DNA of 11,825 bases. Source: Deltaproteobacteria bacterium. GTDB lineage: Bacteria > UBA10199 > SBBF01. The notes below the pieces were generated by a model. That model made no database searches. It had not been told where the DNA came from and was given only the letters and a program-made list of their open reading frames with translations. The translations under genes and the position numbers were made by a program. The stretch lies in contig JACQOY010000234.1 in NCBI GenBank assembly GCA_016207765.1, positions 1 through 11,825 on the forward strand. The letters are read 5' to 3'. Shown here in pieces: positions 1 through 7,453 of the stretch (position 1 is the stretch's first letter; each line of letters opens with the position of its first letter).

Positions 1-161
1 CACCAGATTTTTTTTCCGGCAAGAGGGGCGATCAAGTCGATCTCAATGTTTTTCTCCCAGTAACGGCTCGACCCCCGATAGCACTGTCTGCAAAACAGTT
101 CCCACTGCCGGGACCGCTTCCGCAGGAAAATAACGGTGAAAATAATATTCTTGATTCTATC
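1..161 (-). pseudogene. Remnant of a DUF234-type AAA ATPase, C-terminal part, running off the left edge
   Basis: Read on the minus strand, this stretch is open from a TGA at 164-162 to the window edge. It contains, in order, a WELFCRQ segment, then SRYWEKNIEIDLIAPL and GKKIW. That pattern is characteristic of the C-terminal domain of prokaryotic DUF234 ATPases, a PD-(D/E)xK-like fold where an aromatic-rich strand leads into EID and a later GE.K motif. In a complete protein about 350 residues, including Walker A and B, should precede it. Here there is no ATG, GTG or TTG between the in-frame stop and the conserved part, and the upstream DNA belongs to the ATPase gene on the other strand. A neighbouring frame reads YYFHRYFPAEA, resembling the aromatic segment that normally precedes this domain, so both deletion and frameshift are possible. 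The left part lies outside the window. Family call is moderate; lack of a start is seen directly. Confidence 0.45.
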
Positions 162-177
162 TCATTATCTAGATAAT
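151..177 (+). promoter_or_regulatory. Possible promoter of the AAA ATPase gene
   Basis: TTGATT (151-156) and GATAAT (172-177; five of six bases of the sigma70 -10 consensus) are separated by 15 bp, shorter than the preferred 17. Transcription would start around 184-185, immediately before the ATG at 186. No Shine-Dalgarno sequence is present, so the message may be leaderless. The assignment rests on consensus matching in an AT-rich stretch and is weak. Confidence 0.3.
164..177. promoter_or_regulatory. Perfect 14-bp palindrome, likely operator
   Basis: ATTATCTAGATAAT is identical to its reverse complement. It ends 8 bp before the ATPase start codon and overlaps the candidate -10 box. The half-site AGATAAT recurs at 193-199 and, as AGATTAT, at 204-210 just inside the gene. 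A dimeric repressor bound here would block transcription. The regulator is unknown, and neither large domain of the ATPase is a recognised DNA-binding repressor. Confidence 0.4.
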
Positions 178-185
178 CTATCTAT

Positions 186-1334
186 ATGAGGAAGATAATA
201 AGAAGATTATTTGAATTTAATTTGCCACGTGGCAAATCGGCGTTTTTATGGGGCCCCCGAAAGGGGGGTAAAACCTACTGGATCAGGCATCATTTGCCCA
301 AAGCCCCGCTCCTTGATCTTTTGCAAACCGACACCTTCGCCGAATATGCCTCGCGTCCCTCCCTTTTGAGGGAAAGGCACATCAAGCATCAAGGGTTGCT
401 GGTCATTGACGAAATCCAGAAAATCCCCGCACTCTTGGACGAGGTGCACTGGCTGATTGAAAACAGCGGGGTTGATTTTCTTCTTACCGGTTCCAGTGCC
501 CGAAAATTAAGGCGGGGCCATGCCAATTTGCTGGGGGGGCGCGCCTGGACAAGGCAGATGAGGCCCCTGTCGTATTGTGAAGTTGAAGGTTTTGATCTGG
601 AAGAAGTGATGATTTCCGGATTGTTGCCGCCCCATTATCTTTCAGCAAATCCCCTTGAGGAGCTGAGGGCCTATATCAACGATTACCTCAAGGAGGAAAT
701 TGCCTCCGAAGCCCTTGTCAAAAATATTCCCTCTTTCAGCGAGTTCCTGAGAGTGGCCGCATTGACCACAAGCGAACTCCTCAATTATGCCAATGTCGCC
801 CGGGAGGCGGGTGTGGCTTCAAAAGTGGTGAGGAATTATTTCGATATTCTGGAAGACACCTATCTCGGGTTCCGCGTACCCCCCTGGAAAAAATCGAAGA
901 ACCGCCGTCTCATCGAAACCGAGAAATTTTACCTTTTCGATGTCGGTGTGGCCAATTATCTGGCAAGACGCCAGCCAAAAATCGGCACCTATGAGTTTGG
1001 GAAATCGTTCGAACACTACATCCTCATGGAGCTTAAGGCCTACCAAGCCTATAAAAAACCCGACTTGGAAATCACCTTTTGGCGGACCAGCACCAATCTG
1101 GAGGTTGATTTTATCCTTGGGGACAAGGAGCTGGTTGTTGAAGTGAAGGGAAGCGCACGGGTTCACGAAACCGATATCAAAGCGCTTCACGCCCTCAAAG
1201 AGGACGGCCCTCTCAAAAAGGTTGTTGTTGTTTGCCTGGAAAAGATACCCCGGACTCTCGAAGGGGATATCGATGTCCTGCCATGGACCCGTTTTGTCGA
1301 AGAACTCTGGGCAGGGAACCTGCTTTCTTCATGA
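186..1334 (+). CDS. AAA_14 / DUF4143 family ATPase
   Basis: This is a complete 382-residue member of the AAA_14-DUF4143 family of prokaryotic P-loop ATPases, soluble proteins whose cellular role is not established (often listed as 'ATP-binding protein'). Seen in sequence: a basic N-terminus (MRKIIRRLF); Walker A GPRKGGKT at 23-30; Walker B LLVIDE followed by IQK at 71-79; sensor-like TGSSARKL at 101-108; a middle region at about 160-240 matching the winged-helix-like linker (VVRNYFDILEDTYL); and a C-terminal DUF4143 nuclease-like part with FEHYILMEL at 275-283, EVDF at 306-309 and EVK at 319-321, the expected PD-(D/E)xK-type acid/acid/Lys pattern. All key residues are intact and the length is normal for the family. 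The start is constrained by an in-frame TAA at 174-176. It stands alone, next to the remnant of a different ATPase family on the opposite strand, and is probably unrelated to the lipoproteins downstream. G-runs at 263-268 and 533-539 do not break the frame. Confidence 0.93.
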   Translation: MRKIIRRLFEFNLPRGKSAFLWGPRKGGKTYWIRHHLPKAPLLDLLQTDTFAEYASRPSLLRERHIKHQGLLVIDEIQKIPALLDEVHWLIENSGVDFLLTGSSARKLRRGHANLLGGRAWTRQMRPLSYCEVEGFDLEEVMISGLLPPHYLSANPLEELRAYINDYLKEEIASEALVKNIPSFSEFLRVAALTTSELLNYANVAREAGVASKVVRNYFDILEDTYLGFRVPPWKKSKNRRLIETEKFYLFDVGVANYLARRQPKIGTYEFGKSFEHYILMELKAYQAYKKPDLEITFWRTSTNLEVDFILGDKELVVEVKGSARVHETDIKALHALKEDGPLKKVVVVCLEKIPRTLEGDIDVLPWTRFVEELWAGNLLSS

Positions 1335-1484
1335 CTCACCGCGTATAGACTTTTGCCCGTTTACCCTCTATTTCCCGCCACGTTCGGATGTTTATTTTTA
1401 GTGACAGCACGCGTCATTTAATAATTTTAATTAATAATAATAATCCGCAACTTTTTTGATTTTCTGCCGAGAACTATATTGGAT
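1335..1484. other. AT-rich intergenic gap
   Basis: This 150-bp gap has no ORF with coding character. It carries a strongly AT-rich block at 1415-1444 that includes the 8-bp palindrome TTAATTAA (1427-1434). I see no convincing hairpin-plus-T-run terminator for the ATPase gene. Confidence 0.6.
1401..1431 (+). promoter_or_regulatory. Possible promoter of the lipoprotein operon
   Basis: GTGACA (1401-1406; five of six -35 consensus bases) and TTTAAT (1426-1431; five of six -10 bases) are separated by 19 bp, slightly long. The leader would be about 45 nt. Several other A/T hexamers nearby could serve as -10, so only the general location is supported. Confidence 0.25.
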
Positions 1485-4400
1485 ATGTCCCAATTTCTGC
1501 CCATTTCATTTTTTAAGCGATTTAAAGGGGTTTATAGCGCCATTTTTCTCCTTTTGGCGGTGGTCACCGTTTTTGCCTGTAGCTCCGGGAGCAATGGGCG
1601 CGGAGGGAGTGCCGGCGGCATTACCATCGGTGACGATGGCGACTTCGATCCGGTGGGGGACGAATCGCCCCTCGAACCGGGAAATGAAGCCTGTGAAAAT
1701 ACCGATACCGTTTCCATCTCCCCCACCAAAATCGATTTCGGCCTTAGTGAAAAAGAGGCCATGGAATGCCAGACCGTTTCGGTTACCGCCTGTCTCACCT
1801 TCTCAGCCGAGATCGACGATTCTTCCGCCCTCGATGAAAACGACTCGCCCATTTTTGTCCTTGCCAATGCCGATGGCGAAGAGGCTTCCAATCGGCTGAC
1901 CAATCAGGAAGGAGGGGTGCAGGTTTGCTACAAAAGAACTTCCGAAGGGACGCACAAAGGCCAGGTCAATATTGTCGTTAGCGGCGCCAGTGCCACCTAC
2001 GCCTCGGTTATCCCGCTCTCCGGCACCACAGTGGGGTATATGTTTCTGGATTATCAACCCACCGACGGCCAGCTTGTCTGGGAAAAAGCACCCGAAATCA
2101 CCGCTTACGATGGAGCCAATTTTACCATCCCCTCCAGCGGCACGGTGAATATTTTGGACTTAAGTTCCATTATCACTTCCAACGAAATGACCATTGCGGT
2201 TGATGGCGGCGATTCGCAGACTCTTACCTACGGGTCAAACGGTTCCTTCTCCACGTCGATCAACATTCCCAATGCGCCGGCGGTTTATCCCGTCAGTTTC
2301 TCCGTCGAAACCGCCGAAGGGATGCTCACCAAAACGGTCGATGTCATTCGCTACACCGCCCCCAGCGGGTCCATTCAGGTGCGCGACAGTTCGGGGAGTC
2401 TGATCAGCGCGGTAGGGGAGGATGAGGCCTCCGCCACCGACTCGTCGGTCCTGATGGCGGGCATTAACGTGGAAAACCTCGATGTGTCGGGACCCAGCGT
2501 TGTCCTGTCGGATGGCACGACGGATGAAATAAATCCGGTGACCATTACCCTTCAAATCACGAAGCCCGAAGGGGAAAAGATCTATTGGAACGGAGAAAAA
2601 CAGGAATGGAGCGATAGCGAGGACGACTTAAAATCATTTGATTTCTACAACAACTTCGACGACCAGTACGTAGATGCCGACAAATACGAAACCATCGAAG
2701 ACTGCAAGGGGGAAATCTTTTCGGAACCCGAATTTACCTTCTGTATTCCCCTCCCCCCCACGGCCGATCTGGGCAAGGGAACCAACACCATAACCGCCAA
2801 CGTTTGCAACGACTACAAGGTTAACGACGGCGATACCGGTTGTACGGAGTTTTCGGCGACCATTGTGGTGAGCAACGATGTGCCCATCATCACGATCAAT
2901 ACGCCTGTCGAAAATCAGGTGTACGATGAAAATTCAACGGTTACCCTGACCGGCTCCGTCCAGAATTACGAGGATAAAGCGGTGGATGAAGAAGGGAACG
3001 AAACCTGTCTGGTAAAACTCTGGCTCAACACCGCTGTGGGCCAAACAGCCGTCGACTTGTGCGATCACGACGGTTTCACCGTTGTGGCCAATGAAGATGG
3101 CGCTGAATCGGGAGGCAACCGGGGAAATATCCGAAAAGCGACCTTCAGTATCGATCTTGGTTCCCTGACTGATTCAAACGGCAACCACGCGCTGACTCTC
3201 TACACCAACCTTGTTCTCATCGAGGCGCAGAATTCCAGCGGCCATGTGGCCTACAAGGTGGTGAGCTTCCAGCGGGGGGATTTGAACGGGTCGAGCCTGG
3301 ATCCTTCCTTCAGCGGGAAGAAAATGTCGCTGACGGGCGATCTGACGACGGGACAGTTGGGGGAATTATCATCTGGAGCCGTTGAACGTGCTCCATTAAT
3401 GATCAATATTTCCGAAGGGACCCTGAATACCGCGCTGAATAGCGAGAAATCAACCGAAAACCTGATTCAGGTTATCGAAAAGTTCCTTAACGACAATGTT
3501 CATTTCGAAGATCTTGTTCAGGGTTATTCTGCAGATGACGATGGAGATATTCCGGGGGAAATTGAGTCGAACTCCCATTTATCAGGAGTGGCCAAAGTAA
3601 TGTCCTGGATTGAAAATGGCCGGAAAAATTTTAACCCATCCGATACCGATAATGCCTGTAATTATCATACCGAAGGAACCTGTGCCTCAATTCTTTTCAT
3701 TAAAAATCTCGATGATGATCGTTTGTTTGGAGACGATGTGAATGAGGAGGATTTTTGGTCGCCGGTTGTGTTTGGCAAAAGAAATGAAGATGGCAAATTG
3801 CTCGATACGCATGGAAACGTGATCCGGACAAAGGCAAATGGTTGGCCCGAGGATGATGACGATATCGACGACATTGCCCCTGATTATGATTTTAATGATA
3901 TCGAGCAGGGCAAATTTACCGTGGACAAGATTGATTTTGAAAATGACGGCAAACTAACGGCCCATATTACCTTGCACGGATTCAAAGGTCATGCCATCGC
4001 CTTTGCCATGTGCGAATATGGCGCGATGAGCTTCCCTCCTTCCATTCCCATTGTATTTAACATCGACCAACTCAAAATCAGGCTCGACGATATTCAAATA
4101 AAGAAAATCCAACTCGATTCCCAGGGAAACGAATACTTTCTTGATGAAAAGGATGAACACGGAAATTCAATTCCTGAAAACCGAACCTGTACGGGTGGAA
4201 ACTGCTCTAATAAATTAATCATCGATCCCGACAACATTCAGCTCGAGGGGAACTCGAACGATAGCATTTATATGAGCGCCTCTCATGATTGCGCCGATGA
4301 AAATGTTGGAGCCATCTGGAGTGACGATGCCTATTACGAACCTTTCGGATGTGATCTGCATGAGGATTTTGTCGATGCCGGGTTTGACGAATATTACTGG

Positions 4401-6131
4401 ATGTTGCTTGAAACTCGAAATGAGCTGGATTACCTGACAATGGCTCCGGGTCCTTCACTGATTGTTCTTCTTCAGGAAGTATTGCGTAATACATTCAAAG
4501 ATATGCTGGCATGCGATATCCCTGTGGATATGGTGAACCCTCTTTTTGATTCCAATGCGTTTCCCTATCACTACACACCAGAGAATCAGCGCATCAGTGA
4601 TTTTACCATGGCCCTCGACAACACCGACGACGGCGCGGCGTTTGCTCTTCTGGAAGACGCCAAGAATCCCCTTTTCACCTTCACGCCGAATTTGAAAGAG
4701 GCGGACATTGTCATTCAGAACGGCGGGCTTTCCCTCAAGCTCCCCCTCTCGATGGGAGCCACGGGGGTTTCGTCGAGTCTGATTCAAAGTTTCATCAGGA
4801 ATTCCTCTTCGGTCACCACGCGCAAGAACGGCTACATGTACCGCGAGTTCGATTCAGCGTCCCCCTACTCGTACCCTCCCGCGGCGGTGGAAAACACCCC
4901 ATACTTGGGCCTCTCGCTGGGGATTGAGGAATTCCTCCACGCCGCCACACATGTGTTGTGGAAAAAAGGGTTTGGGAGTGTTCTCGATCTGATCGATCCC
5001 GACTTGGCCGATGACCTTGAAATGACCAACGACTGGACCGTCGGAATCGACAAAGTCACTCTGGGACGGCTTGGCATCTGCGATCAGGTGGCCATCATGA
5101 AAGCCGATCTTCCCCCGGCGCAGTTGTTCGCTTCCATCGAGGAATTTTTCTCCGGCAGTGACGCCGTCCATCTGGATATCAGTGTGGACAAAAACCAGTC
5201 CCCCACTCTGGCCATCATTCCCGTTGAAGGAAAAGCGAATACGGTTACCGTCCAATTGGGACTGACCAATGTGCAGGTCGACGTGAAAAATCTCGAGAAG
5301 ACCGAAGATGACAAATACAGAATCGGTTCTTCCGTGGTCAAACTCCGGCTGGATCTCCTGCTGAGATTGGTTCTCTCCTACGATGCCGCCAGTCGCAAAC
5401 TGGAGGTTTATGTCCTTCCCTTGGATGAAACCCCCATTTATATCAGCGTGATCAACCGGGGGAATATCTATGACGACAGCGCGGTTGTCCAGGCGTTGAG
5501 ATACTCCATTTTGCCGTCGACATGGGCGAACTTCGAAGCGGCTTACAACCCCACAAGCACGGAAAACAGCCCTTCTCTTGCTTTTATCCTGCCCGAAAAA
5601 GTTACCGGTTTCGATAACAGCATGACAGTCACCTCCGGCAATATGGACGAGGCGGAAGGGTTTGAGGGATTGGTTATTGAAAACAACACGACAGCGTCTG
5701 CAGTGGGTGAATGCGAAGAAGGGAATGAACCGCAATACGCAAGTCGGTTCAAGTTTGGCGGTCCAATCGTTGGCCCTGTCCTTAACGGCATCAGCTGGTT
5801 CCATCCGGCAAACGGCGGTGGCGGCAATGGCGACTCGGATGGTGGATCGTCAGACGATGGAGAAGGTGGTAAAACCGGTTCGCCCATTGGTCTTAAGCCG
5901 GGTGCCGTCGAGGTGGCCCCGTTTTACGGCATGGACGATCCTTGTTGGATGTTCAACAATCCGATTACGGACAACGACATCAAGGAAATGCTTTGCGATT
6001 TCGGAATTAAGGAAATCACGCTTAAAAACGGTCCGGATCTTGAGTTCGACTATGTGAATGGTTATCTCCATCTTTCAACCGAACTGGCGGTCGAAATTTA
6101 CGACTGGCTGACGGAGGAGGTGACACCGTAA
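1485..6131 (+). CDS. Giant lipoprotein: ASH/Ig-like domains plus a BPI/LBP-like (TULIP) C-terminal region
   Basis: This encodes a 1548-residue secreted lipoprotein; ATG 1485 was chosen, with TTG 1479 the alternative (GAGAA at 1469-1473 precedes both). The signal peptide has KRFK, a hydrophobic core at 15-29 and lipobox VFAC with Cys32; Ser at +2 favours the outer membrane. An ASH-like beta-sandwich follows at about 76-184, Ig-like units at about 203-292 and 466-599, and an acidic Asp-rich stretch at about 604-806. From about 809 the order of landmarks resembles BPI/LBP proteins: amphipathic strands (FNIDQLKIRLDDIQI), a helix ending in Cys (LRNTFKDMLAC, ~1001-1011), GGLSLKLPLSMG (~1080), PYLGLSLGIEEFLHAA (~1139), LDISVDKNQSPTLAI (~1229), LSYDAASRKLEVYVLPLDE (~1297), ALRYSILPSTW (~1337), and a last strand YVNGYLHLSTEL. 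A Gly/Ser/Asp linker (~1442-1466) interrupts the end. The lipid-binding role is inferred by pattern only. Base composition is AT-richer at about 3360-4560. The stop overlaps the next start by 1 nt. Confidence 0.88.
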   Translation: MSQFLPISFFKRFKGVYSAIFLLLAVVTVFACSSGSNGRGGSAGGITIGDDGDFDPVGDESPLEPGNEACENTDTVSISPTKIDFGLSEKEAMECQTVSVTACLTFSAEIDDSSALDENDSPIFVLANADGEEASNRLTNQEGGVQVCYKRTSEGTHKGQVNIVVSGASATYASVIPLSGTTVGYMFLDYQPTDGQLVWEKAPEITAYDGANFTIPSSGTVNILDLSSIITSNEMTIAVDGGDSQTLTYGSNGSFSTSINIPNAPAVYPVSFSVETAEGMLTKTVDVIRYTAPSGSIQVRDSSGSLISAVGEDEASATDSSVLMAGINVENLDVSGPSVVLSDGTTDEINPVTITLQITKPEGEKIYWNGEKQEWSDSEDDLKSFDFYNNFDDQYVDADKYETIEDCKGEIFSEPEFTFCIPLPPTADLGKGTNTITANVCNDYKVNDGDTGCTEFSATIVVSNDVPIITINTPVENQVYDENSTVTLTGSVQNYEDKAVDEEGNETCLVKLWLNTAVGQTAVDLCDHDGFTVVANEDGAESGGNRGNIRKATFSIDLGSLTDSNGNHALTLYTNLVLIEAQNSSGHVAYKVVSFQRGDLNGSSLDPSFSGKKMSLTGDLTTGQLGELSSGAVERAPLMINISEGTLNTALNSEKSTENLIQVIEKFLNDNVHFEDLVQGYSADDDGDIPGEIESNSHLSGVAKVMSWIENGRKNFNPSDTDNACNYHTEGTCASILFIKNLDDDRLFGDDVNEEDFWSPVVFGKRNEDGKLLDTHGNVIRTKANGWPEDDDDIDDIAPDYDFNDIEQGKFTVDKIDFENDGKLTAHITLHGFKGHAIAFAMCEYGAMSFPPSIPIVFNIDQLKIRLDDIQIKKIQLDSQGNEYFLDEKDEHGNSIPENRTCTGGNCSNKLIIDPDNIQLEGNSNDSIYMSASHDCADENVGAIWSDDAYYEPFGCDLHEDFVDAGFDEYYWMLLETRNELDYLTMAPGPSLIVLLQEVLRNTFKDMLACDIPVDMVNPLFDSNAFPYHYTPENQRISDFTMALDNTDDGAAFALLEDAKNPLFTFTPNLKEADIVIQNGGLSLKLPLSMGATGVSSSLIQSFIRNSSSVTTRKNGYMYREFDSASPYSYPPAAVENTPYLGLSLGIEEFLHAATHVLWKKGFGSVLDLIDPDLADDLEMTNDWTVGIDKVTLGRLGICDQVAIMKADLPPAQLFASIEEFFSGSDAVHLDISVDKNQSPTLAIIPVEGKANTVTVQLGLTNVQVDVKNLEKTEDDKYRIGSSVVKLRLDLLLRLVLSYDAASRKLEVYVLPLDETPIYISVINRGNIYDDSAVVQALRYSILPSTWANFEAAYNPTSTENSPSLAFILPEKVTGFDNSMTVTSGNMDEAEGFEGLVIENNTTASAVGECEEGNEPQYASRFKFGGPIVGPVLNGISWFHPANGGGGNGDSDGGSSDDGEGGKTGSPIGLKPGAVEVAPFYGMDDPCWMFNNPITDNDIKEMLCDFGIKEITLKNGPDLEFDYVNGYLHLSTELAVEIYDWLTEEVTP
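6113..6120 (+). promoter_or_regulatory. Strong ribosome binding site of the second lipoprotein gene
   Basis: GGAGGAGG lies inside the last codons of the upstream gene, 10 nt before ATG 6131. It fixes that start, places it directly before the heptamer repeats, and supports translational coupling across the TAATG overlap. Confidence 0.75.
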
Positions 6132-7453
6132 TGAAAGTTCAAAGTTCAAAGTTTAATACCGTTTTGAAGTCCCTGGTCTCCGGCCTCTGGTCTATAGTCT
6201 TTGGTCTATGGTCTTTGGTCTTTCTTGCGTCCGCCTGCGGTTCCCTTGTGGGAAGCGAGTCAACCAACAGTATCGGCGATTTCGAGCTCAATCCGGAGGA
6301 GAATGTGGCCGAGTTCAATTCACCGGACGGAAGCGCGGTCTATCGCTCGTTGTCGCTGGAGAACAACACCTCCGAAACCATGGCGATCATCAATGTGGTG
6401 TTCTACAACAATCTCTGCGCCGATTTTTCGCTCTACGCCATTACCTCTGCCGATGGAAACATCCTTCTCAACGGCTCCGACAAAATAGAATTGGCGGTTG
6501 CCGCCGGTGAAACCGTTTATCTCAATATCAGGTATAGCCCAAGCAGTTGCACCTATACCGGTTACGAGACGACCCTCTACGTTTATTATCAGACCGGTTC
6601 CGACACGTTCCGAACCGGCGTCATCCTGAAACCTTCCGGCGAACCGGGAGGGGCCAGCGCCTCCTTTGCCTGCAACGACACCGAAGATTTAAGCGCCAAC
6701 TATACCAAGGCGAGTACGCCGGGAAGCCTGGCCGACGGCACCTATTACCTGCGGGTCGACCGGATGAGAGGGTATTTGTACGTCCCGGAGGCAAGCGGGT
6801 TGGTTGACCCCAGTCAGTTTGCCGTCGGAACGGATGTGGGAGGGCTTGACGACGATGCTTATATTCCCCCCTTTCTGGAGGTTGTTGTCTCCGGGGGAAG
6901 CCTTATGCTGAGCGAGATAACCGGCAGTGCCGATTTTTGCCTCCCCTCGCCGGAGGATAACCAGGCCTTTGGCGATGCCTACAGCAACCTGACGTCGGCG
7001 GGGGGAACCGGAACCATCGATGGGGTAAATATTCTTGTTTCAGATTTGGGGGTGACTCTCCGGGCGGAAGGGATTCCGGGCGGGCTTACGCTGGGAATTG
7101 ACTCGGGCGGCATGTTCCAGATTTCCCTTGTTACCGATTTGTCGACGGGACGGGTGCCGGAAGGGGCTCCTGAGAGCGATCTCATCAATTCGGGGTTGGC
7201 CGAAGCAGGCGCTCAGGAGGATGAAGAAGGGGATGATTTTCTGCCGATCGATCAGGATTCGGACGGCAACTATTATCTGGAGGGGTCGCCGGTTGCGACA
7301 AACGGCGAAATAACGCTTGTTGGTGTCGGGGCGTTTACCAATGAGGCCGGTGATTTCATCGGCTCGACCAGCGCGCAATCGTTTGTCATCGACAACGAGG
7401 CGTATATTTTCATCCAACTGGATGTCACCGTCATGAAAAAAATTGCGGAATGA
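6131..7453 (+). CDS. Lipoprotein with a repeat-encoded signal peptide and ASH-like domain
   Basis: This encodes a 440-residue predicted outer-membrane lipoprotein of unknown function. The basic n-region (MKVQSSKF, K13) leads into a core made of two near-identical 7-residue units, GLWSIVF and GLWSLVF (18-31), then LASAC with Cys36 and Gly at +2. An ASH-like beta-sandwich spans about 48-170 (IGDFELNPEE to FRTGVILKP). It is followed by a Cys and an element around 203-213 (YYLRVDRMRGYL) resembling one at the same place in the next gene's product (ITLLVDRITMIL). The remainder is strand-rich with a Gly-rich stretch (~289-325), an acidic linker at about 361-385 (EDEEGDDF, DQDSDGNYY) and a terminal beta segment ending VMKKIAE. 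It starts within the stop of the upstream gene (TAATG) and its own stop overlaps the next start (ATGA), so all three are expected to be co-translated. Heptanucleotide tandem repeats right after the start codon could alter the reading frame. Confidence 0.88.
   Translation: MKVQSSKFNTVLKSLVSGLWSIVFGLWSLVFLASACGSLVGSESTNSIGDFELNPEENVAEFNSPDGSAVYRSLSLENNTSETMAIINVVFYNNLCADFSLYAITSADGNILLNGSDKIELAVAAGETVYLNIRYSPSSCTYTGYETTLYVYYQTGSDTFRTGVILKPSGEPGGASASFACNDTEDLSANYTKASTPGSLADGTYYLRVDRMRGYLYVPEASGLVDPSQFAVGTDVGGLDDDAYIPPFLEVVVSGGSLMLSEITGSADFCLPSPEDNQAFGDAYSNLTSAGGTGTIDGVNILVSDLGVTLRAEGIPGGLTLGIDSGGMFQISLVTDLSTGRVPEGAPESDLINSGLAEAGAQEDEEGDDFLPIDQDSDGNYYLEGSPVATNGEITLVGVGAFTNEAGDFIGSTSAQSFVIDNEAYIFIQLDVTVMKKIAE
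6134..6154 (+). repeat. Heptanucleotide tandem repeat, unit AAAGTTC, three copies
   Basis: Two exact copies of AAAGTTC (6134-6140 and 6141-6147) and one with a single change, AAAGTTT (6148-6154), begin immediately after the ATG of the second lipoprotein gene. Because 7 is not a multiple of 3, gain or loss of one unit would shift the frame. Confidence 0.85.
6167..6222 (+). repeat. Degenerate heptanucleotide tandem repeat, unit TGGTCTT/TGGTCTA, about eight copies
   Basis: Successive units are AAGTCCC, TGGTCTC, CGGCCTC, TGGTCTA, TAGTCTT, TGGTCTA, TGGTCTT and TGGTCTT, ending at 6222. Three units make 21 nt, so the encoded peptide has a 7-residue period (GLWSIVF, GLWSLVF) and forms the hydrophobic core of the signal peptide. 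Short tandem heptamers are known from other bacteria, notably the STRR elements of heterocystous cyanobacteria. Confidence 0.85.

Noticed and set aside
263..539. G6 (263-268) and G7 (533-539) runs in the ATPase gene as programmed slippage or phase-variation sites
   Set aside because: The gene is intact through both runs, the tracts are short and encode conserved Gly residues.
1402..1416. TGAC...GTCA inverted repeat as a CRP/FNR-like operator
   Set aside because: Only four bases pair on each side and the spacing does not fit TGTGA-N6-TCACA; likely chance.
4854..5804. Long antisense open frame (316 codons) inside the first giant lipoprotein gene
   Set aside because: It lies entirely within a convincing gene, shows no recognisable domain and mirrors the sense strand's Asp/Gly-rich codon pattern. 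It is a shadow frame.
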